A stretch of 64,000 nucleotides of DNA from DATFVA01 sp963832715 (GTDB lineage: Bacteria; Bacteroidota; Ignavibacteria; Ignavibacteriales; Ignavibacteriaceae): NCBI GenBank assembly GCA_963832715.1, contig CAWHVB010000010.1, positions 124,001-188,000 of the forward strand, in the 5' to 3' direction. This document shows, piece by piece, positions 8,888-18,464 of the stretch. The notes under the pieces were generated by a model that worked only from the letters and a program-made list of their open reading frames with translations, had not been told where the DNA came from and did no database searches. The translations under genes and the position numbers were made by a program. Each line of letters begins with the position of its first letter. Within the stretch, counting starts at the first letter, position 1.

Positions 8888-10000
8888 ATGAAAAAGTTGT
8901 TACTGTTTACTTGGTTTCTTTTTACATTTCTGTTCATGGTTAACAGGACAGGATTAGCTCAGGCCGATTTCAACACCGGAAACGTTTTGTTCGATCTCGA
9001 TGATTATGGAAGGCTGGAAGTATTTACTTTCTCGGGTCAGGACACAATCTGGCAGCTCGACAGAGCTTCTATTCTGGTTGCGGGAAATCCCGATGAGGTT
9101 TATGATTATTATAACGATTTAGATATAATTGAACCTATGACTCCGGTTGGCAGTCCTGCGTTAAGCGATTTTGAAGCTGCCGGTACATTTAATAATGCCT
9201 ACTCCGGTCTGCCCCCGAATATTATACTCGGTGAAAATATCTATGGATGGAATGGCGAAGATTGTCTTCTTATAAAATTTGATGTTACTAACAATGAATC
9301 TTTTGAACTTCCTACAATAGTAGGTCTTGACATTATCCAGGATATAGATAATACCTATGAAAATGATGTAATCTACTTTAACACAGATAATAACATCCTG
9401 TATAATTACGAGAACACTTATGTAGGAGTAAAAATATTATCTGAACCAACCGGAGCTGTTTCTATCTTCACCTGGTATGATGGATATAGAGATAATGATA
9501 CCGGCTATTACAATTGGTTAACAGGCGGGATAGATACAGATACACTCGTAACTGACCCTGACGGCGGGATCGGGATCCTGGGATCGGGTTCAGTCCAGCT
9601 TCAGCCGCAGGAAATGAGAACAGTCTATATGGCAATTGCAGTCGGGACGGATGAAGCGTCTATGCTCGCTAATATGGGACTTGCTGAAGATCATTATGGT
9701 GTTATTACTGCAGTTGATGAACCAATCTCAAAAAGTATGAATTATAAACTTGCACAGAATTACCCTAATCCTTTCAACCCTTCAACGGTGATTTCTTTTT
9801 CAATACCCCAAAGGGAAAGCGTTACACTCGATGTTTATAACCTGCTGGGACAAAAAGTAACATCAATTCTGAATAAGGAAATGGGCAGCGGAAGTTATGA
9901 TATCCACTTTGATGCATCTAACCTGTCCGCAGGAATATATTTCTATACTCTGAGAGCCGGAAGTTTTACTTCAACTAAAAAAATGATGCTGCTTAAATAA
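8888..10000 (+). CDS. Secreted protein with type IX-like C-terminal sorting domain
   Basis: 370 residues if started at 8888, where ATG follows an AGGAGG site at 8877-8882; an upstream ATG at 8861 is in frame but poorly placed. Signal peptide MKKLLLFTWFLFTFLFMVN. The middle (about 35-285) is a beta-rich domain with no motif I recognise. Residues about 290-370 form a type A sorting domain: NYPNPFNPSTVISFSIP, then a GQKV loop and an LSAGIYFYTL strand, ending in KKMMLLK. This implies export through a type IX-like system and surface attachment or release. It lies 41 bases after the transporter and ends at a strong terminator. Function unknown. Confidence 0.85.
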   Translation: MKKLLLFTWFLFTFLFMVNRTGLAQADFNTGNVLFDLDDYGRLEVFTFSGQDTIWQLDRASILVAGNPDEVYDYYNDLDIIEPMTPVGSPALSDFEAAGTFNNAYSGLPPNIILGENIYGWNGEDCLLIKFDVTNNESFELPTIVGLDIIQDIDNTYENDVIYFNTDNNILYNYENTYVGVKILSEPTGAVSIFTWYDGYRDNDTGYYNWLTGGIDTDTLVTDPDGGIGILGSGSVQLQPQEMRTVYMAIAVGTDEASMLANMGLAEDHYGVITAVDEPISKSMNYKLAQNYPNPFNPSTVISFSIPQRESVTLDVYNLLGQKVTSILNKEMGSGSYDIHFDASNLSAGIYFYTLRAGSFTSTKKMMLLK

Positions 10001-10010
10001 GATTATGTTT

Positions 10011-10051
10011 CACCCCGGTGCTGAAGCAATCAGCAGCCGGGGTGACTTTTT
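10011..10051 (+). terminator. Rho-independent terminator
   Basis: Stem CACCCCGG (10011-10018) with CCGGGGTG (10037-10044), extended inside by TGCTG/CAGCA, followed by ACTTTTTAT. It lies ten bases after the stop of the sorting-domain gene and marks the end of the M20-cyanophycinase-transporter operon. Confidence 0.85.
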
Positions 10052-10111
10052 ATGAAATGTGCCTGTTGTTATTTGCACCGCAGGATAACCGAAAATAAAT
10101 ATTTGTAAGTT

Positions 10112-10969
10112 ATGGCAAGGTACCAGGAGATTAAAGAAAAAATCAGGAATAAATATAATGATCTGCCTAAAAACCAGAAGAAGATGGCAGATTACTTTAT
10201 AGATAGTTTTGATAGTATTCCTTTTCTTAGCGTACACGAAATAGCAAAAGCGACTGGTTCCAGCGTCGCTTCTGTGGTCAGGTTTGCTCAGCGTACCGGC
10301 TTTTCCGGCTACAGTGAACTACGGGATGCTATAGCTGAATCTTTACAAAACCGGTTGAGCGGCAAGATGATCTTCCCGCTTTTTGATAAACAGAAAGTTG
10401 AAGAGGATCTGCTTACCGCTGTTGCGAACCAGGATATACAAAATATTAATGATACACTCACCCTGATTGAAAGAGATAACTTCAGGAAGGCGGTTGAGGA
10501 AATAGTAAAATCCGGTCGTGTTTTTACTGCCGGACTTGGTATTTCATACCTTCTCGCAGAATTACTTGCATACCAGCTCACCCAGGTGGGTATAGATTCA
10601 ACTGTTTTTAAGCACGATTATACAATATTTCACGAACAGATCATGTTTCTCAATAAAAGAGACCTGGTTATTGCATTTTCATTTCCGCCTTACTCAAAGG
10701 AAACAATTGAAGCCTGCAGTTATGCTAAAAATAAAGGTATCAGAGTCATTTCTATTACAAACAAAGAAGCTTCACCTGTCACACATTATTCGGATATAAA
10801 TCTTGTTGTGCAAAGTGAGAATATGCTTTATACTAATTCTTTTGCTGCAATTTCTGTACTGATAAATGCAATTGCCACAGCGTGCGCGATGAAGAATAAG
10901 ATAAAAGCAGAACAAATGTTGAAAGAAAGCGACAGGTTAACGGAAAACCAAAAATTAATAATGAGGTAG
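10112..10969 (+). CDS. MurR/RpiR family transcriptional regulator
   Basis: 285 residues. An N-terminal HTH_6 domain (about 5-75) contains SVHEIAKATGSSVASVVRF; a C-terminal SIS domain (about 125-265) contains GRVFTAGLGISYLL and VIAFSFPPYSKET. The family usually senses sugar phosphates or N-acetylmuramate phosphate, though some members control amino-acid or peptide use. It stands between the cyanophycinase operon and the TonB-receptor operon. A perfect palindrome overlaps its stop codon and precedes the receptor. It probably regulates one or both flanking operons, but the effector cannot be told from sequence. No clear Shine-Dalgarno precedes the ATG. Confidence 0.9.
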   Translation: MARYQEIKEKIRNKYNDLPKNQKKMADYFIDSFDSIPFLSVHEIAKATGSSVASVVRFAQRTGFSGYSELRDAIAESLQNRLSGKMIFPLFDKQKVEEDLLTAVANQDIQNINDTLTLIERDNFRKAVEEIVKSGRVFTAGLGISYLLAELLAYQLTQVGIDSTVFKHDYTIFHEQIMFLNKRDLVIAFSFPPYSKETIEACSYAKNKGIRVISITNKEASPVTHYSDINLVVQSENMLYTNSFAAISVLINAIATACAMKNKIKAEQMLKESDRLTENQKLIMR

Positions 10970-10991
10970 GATTTATCTGAATAGATAAATC
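10970..10991. promoter_or_regulatory. Perfect palindrome before the TonB receptor
   Basis: GATTTATCT at 10970-10978 and AGATAAATC at 10983-10991, with four bases between. It starts one base after the RpiR-family stop codon and ends just before the GGAG ribosome-binding site of the receptor gene. It can act as a DNA operator or as a hairpin in the mRNA that affects receptor translation. The symmetry is exact; the role is inferred. Confidence 0.5.
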
Positions 10992-11004
10992 TCCCGGAGT
11001 CATT

Positions 11005-13458
11005 ATGAAAAAATTATTACTACTCATTTTTATAATTCATCTTCAGCTATTTGCAGGAACTACCGGAAAGCTGACAGGCAAGGTTACAGACTCACAAACG
11101 GGTGAGCCTCTTTTAGGCGCAAATATCCTGGTTAACGGAATGAGCCTCGGTGCGGCAGCTGATGTGAACGGAGATTTTATTATTCTGAATATTCCCCCGG
11201 GTACCTATAGCGTTAAGGTTAGCTATCTTGGATATGAAACAGTTCTTGTTGAGGGTGTAAAAATAATAGTGGATCAGACAACCGAACTTCCCGTTAGGCT
11301 GCAGCCGAAATCAATAGAAGTGGGCGAGGTGGTAATTACAGCAAAAGCTCCGATGATCCAGAAGGATATTACTAGTACAATTTCTGTTCTGACAAGAGAA
11401 GAAATTGAATCGCTGCCGGTTTCGACCTTTACTGAACTGTTGAGTCTGCAGGCAGGAGTTGTAGGCAGCGGCTCTAACCTTCATATACGGGGCGGAAGAT
11501 CTAATGAAGTAGCTTATCTTGTAGACGGAATGTATGTGCAGGATCCTTTGCTGGGAGGACTGGCGACCAGGATAAATAATGATGCAATACAGGAAATGAG
11601 CCTTCTTTCGGGTACTTATAATGCCGAGTATGGAAATGCTTTAAGCGGAGTTGTTAATATAGTTACCCGTGACGGTTCGGATCACTTTTCTGGAAAACTG
11701 GAATACCGTACAAGCGAATTCGGAATTACAAGGTATTCCGATCTGCACGAAGCAAGGATAAACGGGAATCTTAGTGGTCCGCTTATTCCTGGTAATACTA
11801 CATTTTTTGTTTCTGGAGAGAGCAACAGGCAGGGAAGTTATCTTCCTTTTGGTTATGATTTGGAAAAAACCGGTCTTGCTAAAATAACCACAACCATACT
11901 GCCGCGTATTAAGATTTCACTGCTTAACCGCGGCAGTATTGGAAGCAGTCAGGGGTACTCTCATAGTTATAAGTACATTCCCGATCAGTACCTGAGGCGA
12001 AGAACCGACAGCTGGCAGAGTGCGGTTACTATTACTCATACCCCGGCAAATAATTTCTTCTATGATCTGAAACTTTCATATTTTAACCAGGGTTTTTATT
12101 CAGGCATCGATAAGGATACTGCGGATTATCTTCCGTCCACCGAGTGGGAGTATTTTGATATAGGAACCGGGTATGAGTTTTATTCGCGCGCTGATCCGGT
12201 TGAAGTACGGGATAGCCGCACGGTTACCGCTGATGCAAAACTCGATGCTGTATGGCAGATTGGCGGTGTAAATGAAGTAAAATTCGGGGGTGCTTATAAA
12301 AAACACTGGCTCAGGTATTTCAATGTTTATGATCCCACAAGAAATTTCCCCTATATAAATGATTATTCAACCAGACCGTTTGAAATGGGAGTGTATGCCC
12401 AGGATAAGATTGAATTCCCTTACCTTGTGATAAATGCAGGATTAAGGTATGACTATCTTAATGCAAATGCGAAGTTCAGGAACGATCCTCTTGATCCGAC
12501 ATCAGTAGTTACAGTTAAACCCAGGTCGCAATTTTCGCCCCGAATCGGCATCGCCCATCCGATATCGGACAGAACCAAACTCCATTTCGCTTATGGCCAT
12601 TTCTTTCAAAACCCCGAGTATCAATACCTTTTTGAAAACAGGCAGTATGACCTGAATGTAAGGGAACCTCTGTTTGGACAGGCAAGCCTGGACGCAGAAA
12701 GAACAATTGCTTATGAAGTGGGGATATCTCATCAGTTCAGCGACAGGATTGCGGTTGATCTTACCGCTTATTATAAGGATATAACCGGCTTGATAGGCAC
12801 GAGGTATTATTTCCCGTACGTTGATGGACGGTATACAGGATACACCCTGTATGTGAATGAAGATTATGCAAATGTAAAAGGATTTGAGATAAATCTTGAT
12901 ATCAGACCAGATAAATATTTCTCGGGCGGACTTACATACACTTATTCCGTATCCCGAGGAAGTGCATCATCTGAAACAGAACAATATCCGGGTACCCAGG
13001 AGTCAACTCAGCTTTATTATCTCGATTTTGATAAGACTCATGTTTTTAATCTCTCCGCTGCTTTTACTATTCCTGAGGGAGAAGGTCCTGATTTCTTCGG
13101 GAGCAGATGGATGGAAAGAATGGACATCAGTATAATTGGAAGGGCCGCTTCCGGCTACCCTTATACCCCAAGCGGAAGAGATGTTGGTTTCGTTGAAAAG
13201 AATTCACTAAGAATGCCGGCAACTTATACTATCGATCTGATGGTGGGTAAGGAATTTCCGGTGATTAGTAATTATACAGTCAGGTTATTCGTTGAAGTAC
13301 TTAACCTTACTGATCACAGGAATGTGTTGTATGTATACGGAGATACAGGAGATCCCAACTTTACCTTCGAAGGGGATCACTCGCAGGCTTATATGCAGGA
13401 CCCTTCGAATTTCGGTCCCCCCAGGTCAATCAGGCTTGGTGCTTCTGTTAAGTTTTGA
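11005..13458 (+). CDS. TonB-dependent outer-membrane receptor
   Basis: 817 residues. In order: a signal peptide, a carboxypeptidase-regulatory-like beta domain (about 20-105; GKVTDSQTGEPLLGANI), a plug domain (about 115-225; LHIRGGRSNEVAYLVDGM) and a long beta-barrel ending in F (LGASVKF). Such receptors import or bind large substrates at the outer membrane using TonB energy. GGAG precedes the start. It is followed by a large secreted protein and a PorV-like protein with short gaps, a trio often seen in Ignavibacteria-type genomes. With secreted cyanophycinase and peptidases nearby, oligopeptide uptake is a reasonable guess but not shown. Confidence 0.9.
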   Translation: MKKLLLLIFIIHLQLFAGTTGKLTGKVTDSQTGEPLLGANILVNGMSLGAAADVNGDFIILNIPPGTYSVKVSYLGYETVLVEGVKIIVDQTTELPVRLQPKSIEVGEVVITAKAPMIQKDITSTISVLTREEIESLPVSTFTELLSLQAGVVGSGSNLHIRGGRSNEVAYLVDGMYVQDPLLGGLATRINNDAIQEMSLLSGTYNAEYGNALSGVVNIVTRDGSDHFSGKLEYRTSEFGITRYSDLHEARINGNLSGPLIPGNTTFFVSGESNRQGSYLPFGYDLEKTGLAKITTTILPRIKISLLNRGSIGSSQGYSHSYKYIPDQYLRRRTDSWQSAVTITHTPANNFFYDLKLSYFNQGFYSGIDKDTADYLPSTEWEYFDIGTGYEFYSRADPVEVRDSRTVTADAKLDAVWQIGGVNEVKFGGAYKKHWLRYFNVYDPTRNFPYINDYSTRPFEMGVYAQDKIEFPYLVINAGLRYDYLNANAKFRNDPLDPTSVVTVKPRSQFSPRIGIAHPISDRTKLHFAYGHFFQNPEYQYLFENRQYDLNVREPLFGQASLDAERTIAYEVGISHQFSDRIAVDLTAYYKDITGLIGTRYYFPYVDGRYTGYTLYVNEDYANVKGFEINLDIRPDKYFSGGLTYTYSVSRGSASSETEQYPGTQESTQLYYLDFDKTHVFNLSAAFTIPEGEGPDFFGSRWMERMDISIIGRAASGYPYTPSGRDVGFVEKNSLRMPATYTIDLMVGKEFPVISNYTVRLFVEVLNLTDHRNVLYVYGDTGDPNFTFEGDHSQAYMQDPSNFGPPRSIRLGASVKF

Positions 13459-13488
13459 TTTACAAGAAATTATAAAATAGTAAGAGCT

Positions 13489-15939
13489 ATGAAAACAATC
13501 CTTAAAATTTTATTAGTTACTCTCATAATTCCACTGATGGTCTCTGCTCAGCAAAAAGATAAAGCAGATTACCGGTCTTCTGTTCTAAAACCTTCAGGTA
13601 TAAATGATCGGGCGGCCGGGACACACAATGCAAGCAATATAGGCTTATTTTTTGAGAATAGGGGGAAGCTTTATCCCAGGGAGATAACACAGGGTCCCTC
13701 TGGTGAATTCCCGATTAACAGTACCAAACATTATATATACAGGTTAAACCCCATGGTCGGGATCCCGGGGAATGTGGTGCAGGGCAGATATACAACGGAT
13801 GAAGAATGGGAAGCCGTTGGCGGATATCATAATTCTGATCTTGCACAAATTGCTTTCAGTGATAATCCGGATACCTGGAACCCTCAATTGGGATGGCCGG
13901 TAAAAGATGCCCAGGGAAATCCTATCTTTATATCAGACCAGGACAGTTATTGTGTGTATTGTGATAGTAATAATACAAAAAGTGTTCTGGGAATACTTGT
14001 TGCACAGACAGGGTACGCGTTCGGGGTTGATTTCGCCCGGAATATGATATTCTATAAGTTTCAAATCATCAATGTAAGTCAGAATAATCTTTCCGGAGTT
14101 TATTTTGATATGTATACCGACATCGATGTGGGGAATGTGAGCGGCGGGGATCCGGAATATAATGACGATAAACTTGATTATAATCCCGAAAAGAAAGTTG
14201 TATATTTTTTCGATGATGGAATTTCTAATGAATGGCCCGATGGAAAAACAGGTTATTTCGGCGTAGCTTTTCTCAAAACTCCAAAAGTAAATGGTCAGGA
14301 ATTGGGTATCACAGATATGCATTATAATCTCTATGATGACGATCTGGATATCGATTCTGTTCAGTACGGGATCATGTCAAGCGCCCAGGGCTTGTATAAT
14401 TCTTCTCTCGGCTCCAAATTTTTTCACCTCGGTTCAAATACCTCATTGCACTTCGACGATCCGGCTTCAATCCCTGCTTCCGGTATGGATATCCTTGCTA
14501 ATATTTCTTCCGGACCTTATGATTTAAATGCCGGGGATACGCTGACATTTATTACCGCTTTAGTCGCTGGCGAAACTCTTGAAGAAATTCTTGATGCCGC
14601 CTCGCAGGCCCAGAATACTGTGGACGCCGACTTTGAACTTCCCAAGCCTCCTGCGCGTCCCCATCTGTCTGGTATGGCCGGCAATTTTAAGTCGATATTA
14701 TTCTGGGATGATATTGCTGAAAAATCAAAAGATAATTTTACCGGGGAATATGATTTTGAAGGATATAGAATATACAGAAGCAGGGATCAGGGAGCGACAT
14801 GGAACAAAATATGTGATTTTGATTTAGTAAACAGCCAGGGCAAGAATACTGGGCTGCAGTATACATATACGGATACGACTGTAATAAACGGCTTTGATTA
14901 CTGGTACTCGATAACATCATATGACAGGGGGGATGCAAATATAGAAAGCCTCGAAAGTCCGATCGGTAATACACTTGAATCTGTAAATACTGTTTCCGTT
15001 ACACCACGATCGGATGCTATTGGGAGAGATCCCATATCAGCCTATGATATAAAGAAAATATATGGTGAGTCAAATTATGTATTGAAGGTAGAACCAGTCG
15101 ATACTTCGATGCTTGCAGGAAATGAATACACTGCCGGTTTTAATTATACGATCAGAAAGGAATCGGGTGATCTTGAAACAAATGTTGTTCTGCAGATAAC
15201 CGATTCGTCGTTAACTGAACCATACAAATACGGCATTAAATTTACGTCGCCTTCAACTTATAATCTTATGAATCTGACCACAGGGGGGCTTATCGGCAGA
15301 GAAGGATATAATTATCCGCCTGGGGGGAGAGCTATAGATTTTCCCGGATACGGAATTAAGGCCATCCTTTCAGACGATCCTTCTACACCTCCCGGGAAGC
15401 TTCCGGAATCTGGTGATTTGATAACTATAAATTATTCTGTATCGGTTGTAAAGAACGGGCAGGATACTGTTGCTTCCCCGAGACCTTTTGCTGTTGATCA
15501 GGAACAGGCAACAACTGACGGTGTTATCTTTAAATTGGTACAGCCAGACCTGATCCAAAATGTTTCGAGAACAGGGGGAATGGATAATATAGATATTCAG
15601 TTTACTATAACCACTGACACTTTGATCAGGACCGATTTATATCTTGTTTCTACTGTTGCAAAAGGAATGAATGGTAATAACGGTTTTATTTCTGTGCTGG
15701 TAAGAAATTCAGCAATGGATACTGTCCTGGCTGTCGATTCACTTTATAACCTTGACACTTTTGAGTTTGAGGGTATTCAAGGTCAGGTCGAATTTCCTTC
15801 GGGTACTCCTCCGGCAGCGGGAAATATATTTTCTGTCGAAACGCTCGCCCCTGTTCCCCCTGATATAAGGGATAAATATAGTTTCAGAATAATGGATGCG
15901 GTCAATAATGCGCAGACAGTATCTGAGAATATTAAGTAA
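13489..15939 (+). CDS. Large secreted protein with fibronectin-like domain, interrupted near its C-terminus
   Basis: 816 residues in this frame, with signal peptide MKTILKILLVTLIIPLMVSA. Residues about 370-480 look like a fibronectin type III-like module (FEGYRIYRSRDQGATW and YWYSITSYDRG); the remainder is beta-rich with many D and N. The frame stops at TAA 15937-15939. The next reading frame continues at once with KIKVVPNPYLVSS and a C-terminal sorting-like domain, so this gene is probably frameshifted by one extra base. It sits 30 bases after the TonB receptor and before a PorV-like gene, so it is likely an exported partner of that receptor. Exact function unknown. Confidence 0.8.
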   Translation: MKTILKILLVTLIIPLMVSAQQKDKADYRSSVLKPSGINDRAAGTHNASNIGLFFENRGKLYPREITQGPSGEFPINSTKHYIYRLNPMVGIPGNVVQGRYTTDEEWEAVGGYHNSDLAQIAFSDNPDTWNPQLGWPVKDAQGNPIFISDQDSYCVYCDSNNTKSVLGILVAQTGYAFGVDFARNMIFYKFQIINVSQNNLSGVYFDMYTDIDVGNVSGGDPEYNDDKLDYNPEKKVVYFFDDGISNEWPDGKTGYFGVAFLKTPKVNGQELGITDMHYNLYDDDLDIDSVQYGIMSSAQGLYNSSLGSKFFHLGSNTSLHFDDPASIPASGMDILANISSGPYDLNAGDTLTFITALVAGETLEEILDAASQAQNTVDADFELPKPPARPHLSGMAGNFKSILFWDDIAEKSKDNFTGEYDFEGYRIYRSRDQGATWNKICDFDLVNSQGKNTGLQYTYTDTTVINGFDYWYSITSYDRGDANIESLESPIGNTLESVNTVSVTPRSDAIGRDPISAYDIKKIYGESNYVLKVEPVDTSMLAGNEYTAGFNYTIRKESGDLETNVVLQITDSSLTEPYKYGIKFTSPSTYNLMNLTTGGLIGREGYNYPPGGRAIDFPGYGIKAILSDDPSTPPGKLPESGDLITINYSVSVVKNGQDTVASPRPFAVDQEQATTDGVIFKLVQPDLIQNVSRTGGMDNIDIQFTITTDTLIRTDLYLVSTVAKGMNGNNGFISVLVRNSAMDTVLAVDSLYNLDTFEFEGIQGQVEFPSGTPPAAGNIFSVETLAPVPPDIRDKYSFRIMDAVNNAQTVSENIK

Positions 15940-16237
15940 GATTAAGGTTGTCCCCAATCCGTATCTTGTATCAAGTCTTTTTGAACGTGAATATGGGGAA
16001 CTTAGGCAGGAACCACTAAGGCAGATCCAGTTTACTAACCTTCCTCCGGAATGTACTATTTATATTTTTTCGGTAAGTGCAGATCTTGTTAAGACTCTTC
16101 ATCATAATTCTTCTAACGGTACGGAGGTCTGGGATCTGAGAACTGAAAGCGGAAGAGAGATTGCTCCCGGTGTTTATATCTATGTGGTTAAATCTGCCGG
16201 GGCGGAATTTAAAGATCGGTTTGCTGTAATTAAATAA
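15896..16237 (+). pseudogene. C-terminal sorting-like domain of the preceding protein, in the +1 frame
   Basis: Open from 15896, but the meaningful part starts at about 15938. It reads KIKVVPNPYLVSSLFE, then TNLPPECTIYIFS, a GTEVWDLRTESGREI turn and GVYIYVV, ending FAVIK. This VPNPY-type domain normally closes long secreted proteins of this phylum and has no signal peptide of its own. Removing one base (T at 15937) joins it in frame to the 816-residue protein. I therefore treat it as the displaced end of that gene, by assembly error, mutation or recoding, and not as a separate gene. Confidence 0.7.
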
Positions 16238-16268
16238 AAATTGCAGCCGGTAATTCTATGGAGTTCTT

Positions 16269-17264
16269 ATGAAAAAAATATTTACAATTCTATTTTTATT
16301 TTTAACTACCGGATTTTCGGTCGCTCAGAATGCTAACCTGGGTACATCCGGCGCTCAGTTTCTTCAAATCCCTGTGGGAGCGCGGGAGAGTGCGATGGGC
16401 GGCGCAGTAGCAGGGTTAACAGGCGATGCATCATCTTTATTTTGGAATCCTGCAGGCATCGTCAAGGTAAATTCCGTAGAGGCGCAATTTTCTTATATGA
16501 ACTGGTTTGACCTTTTTGACCTGAATGCTGTTGCTATTGTGTACAATATGCAGGATGCAGGAGCAGTGGGATTAAGCCTCATTTCTTTTACAACCGGTTC
16601 AATGGAAATTACTACAGAAGAACAGCCGAATGGGACGGGGAGATATTTTGATGCAGGTGACCTTGCCTTAGGACTTAGTTATGCTAAATACCTTACAGAC
16701 CGGTTCGGTGTTGGCGTAACGGTGAAATATGTTTCGCAAAGAATATGGAATGAAACTGCCGATGGATTTGCATTTGATATCGGAACACAGTACAGACTTG
16801 ATTTCCAGAATCTTACTATTGCAATGAGTATGGCAAACTTCGGTGGCGATCTTCAGTTCCAGGGTCCCGACCTGGATATAGTTTATGCGAAGAATGATAA
16901 TTACCCTTCCAGCAGACTGGCACCGGGTACCCTTAAAACTGATGCATACCCGCTCCCCCTTAATTTCCAGGTGGGAATTGGATTTGACATTTATACCAGC
17001 GATTTTTTCAAAGTCAGGGGTGGAATAGATGCAGTTCATCCGAATGATAATAGTGAACGGCTTCATTTCGGTACAGAGTTTTCATTCTTCGACAGGCTTT
17101 ATCTCCGTACTGGTTACAAGTACAATTATGACGATGAGGATTTCACCTTCGGGGCGGGAGCTAATGTTCCTTTCTCGGGGAACAGTGTCTATTTTGATTA
17201 TGCTTATGCCCTCTATGATATATTGCCAAGCGTGCATCGTATAACTGTCGGCTTGACTCTGTAA
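16269..17264 (+). CDS. PorV/PorQ family outer-membrane protein
   Basis: 331 residues. Signal peptide MKKIFTILFLFLTTGFSVAQ. The family signature follows: LQIPVGARESAMGGAVAG and SSLFWNPAGI, then a beta-barrel with alternating aromatic strands (FGVGVTVKYVSQRIW and YLRTGYKYNYDD) ending in TVGLTL. PorV is an outer-membrane shuttle of the type IX secretion system and PorQ a related protein; local paralogues next to receptor and secreted-protein genes are common in this group. GGAG lies before the ATG. It is the last gene of the receptor operon. Confidence 0.85.
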   Translation: MKKIFTILFLFLTTGFSVAQNANLGTSGAQFLQIPVGARESAMGGAVAGLTGDASSLFWNPAGIVKVNSVEAQFSYMNWFDLFDLNAVAIVYNMQDAGAVGLSLISFTTGSMEITTEEQPNGTGRYFDAGDLALGLSYAKYLTDRFGVGVTVKYVSQRIWNETADGFAFDIGTQYRLDFQNLTIAMSMANFGGDLQFQGPDLDIVYAKNDNYPSSRLAPGTLKTDAYPLPLNFQVGIGFDIYTSDFFKVRGGIDAVHPNDNSERLHFGTEFSFFDRLYLRTGYKYNYDDEDFTFGAGANVPFSGNSVYFDYAYALYDILPSVHRITVGLTL

Positions 17265-17339
17265 ACTTAATAAGTTTTACGTTGTCAGATAAAAGACGGT
17301 TTGAATAATCCGCTGACTAATATCTTTATTTTTTGATAA

Positions 17340-18464
17340 ATGAAAATTGAAAGAATAGAACTTAAACAGATTTTCCTGCCTTATAAAAAACCGTTTGAAA
17401 CGAGCGGATGGATTGAGGATGGTAATTACGGTATAATAGCAAAGATCTATTCGGAGGGACTGACAGGTTGGGGTGAATCTCCTGCTGGTAAGGAGCCATG
17501 GTATAATGAGGAAACTACCGATACCGCCTGGTCAATTCAAAAAAATTTTTTAGTTCCGATGATTCTGAATAAAGAACTTTCATCGCCTGACCAGGTCGAT
17601 ACTCTCTTCGAGCCTGTCCGTGGAAACAAAATAGCAAAAACGGCACTGGAATTTGCCGTATGGGACCTGGCAGCGAAAAGGGAGGGTTTAAGTTTGTCGT
17701 CCCTGCTGGGGGGAACTGTGAAAAAGATTCCGGTAGGAGTTAGTATAGGAATTCAAAAAGATCTTAACTCACTGCTTGATGCTGTACAGGGTTACGTTGA
17801 GGAAGGGTATAGAAGAATTAAAATTAAAATAAAACCTGGTTACGATATCGAACCCGTAAAAGCGATAAGAAAGCATTTCCCCGATATTAAACTCCAGGTA
17901 GACGCTAACAGTATATATAAATTGGAAGATTATGGAAGCCTGAAAGACCTGGATGAATTTAATCTGCTGCTTATCGAGCAGCCCCTTGCTCATGATGATA
18001 TTTATCAGCATTCAATTTTACAGAAAAAAATTAAAACCCCTATTTGCCTGGATGAAAGTATAACTTCTCCGGCTCACGCGTTATTTGCACTTGACATAGA
18101 TGCCTGCCGTGTAATCAATATTAAACCATCCCGTGTCGGAGGATTAACACCTGCACGACTAATTCATGATATGTGTCATCAAAGATCTGTACCTGTCTGG
18201 TGCGGCGGTATGCTTGAAACGGGAATCGGAAGAACCTTTAATGCAGCACTGGCGTCTTTGCCCGGATTTATACTTCCTGGCGACATAAGTGCCAACGACC
18301 GCTACTTTAAGCGGGATATAGTCCTTAATCCTTTTAAATTGAATTACGATGGAACCCTTGATGTTCCTGAACTTCCCGGCTGCGGTGCCCTGGTAGACGA
18401 GAAGTACCTGGAGACTATCGTACTAAGGAAATTTGAATCTTCATCCAAAGGAATAATTATATGA
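17340..18464 (+). CDS. Enolase-superfamily OSBS / N-acylamino-acid racemase
   Basis: 374 residues. The catalytic pattern of the muconate-lactonising subgroup is intact: RIKIKIKPG (KxK), VDANS (Asp), LIEQPL (Glu), CLDESI (Asp) and INIKPSRVGG (Lys). The motifs GGMLETGIGR and PGDISANDRYF point to the o-succinylbenzoate synthase / N-succinylamino-acid racemase branch, not to a dipeptide epimerase. No other menaquinone gene is near. It overlaps an M14 carboxypeptidase by four bases and lies downstream of peptidase genes, so racemisation of N-acyl amino acids is at least as likely as a MenC role. Both activities occur in this family and cannot be separated here. Confidence 0.8.
   Translation: MKIERIELKQIFLPYKKPFETSGWIEDGNYGIIAKIYSEGLTGWGESPAGKEPWYNEETTDTAWSIQKNFLVPMILNKELSSPDQVDTLFEPVRGNKIAKTALEFAVWDLAAKREGLSLSSLLGGTVKKIPVGVSIGIQKDLNSLLDAVQGYVEEGYRRIKIKIKPGYDIEPVKAIRKHFPDIKLQVDANSIYKLEDYGSLKDLDEFNLLLIEQPLAHDDIYQHSILQKKIKTPICLDESITSPAHALFALDIDACRVINIKPSRVGGLTPARLIHDMCHQRSVPVWCGGMLETGIGRTFNAALASLPGFILPGDISANDRYFKRDIVLNPFKLNYDGTLDVPELPGCGALVDEKYLETIVLRKFESSSKGIII

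Noticed and set aside
15896..15937. Separate gene start for the VPNPY domain
   Set aside because: It would lack a signal peptide and ribosome-binding site; continuation of the upstream protein by a one-base shift explains it better.
17340..18464. Dipeptide (Ala-Glu) epimerase
   Set aside because: The GGMLETGIGR and ANDRYF motifs fit the OSBS/N-acylamino-acid racemase branch better.
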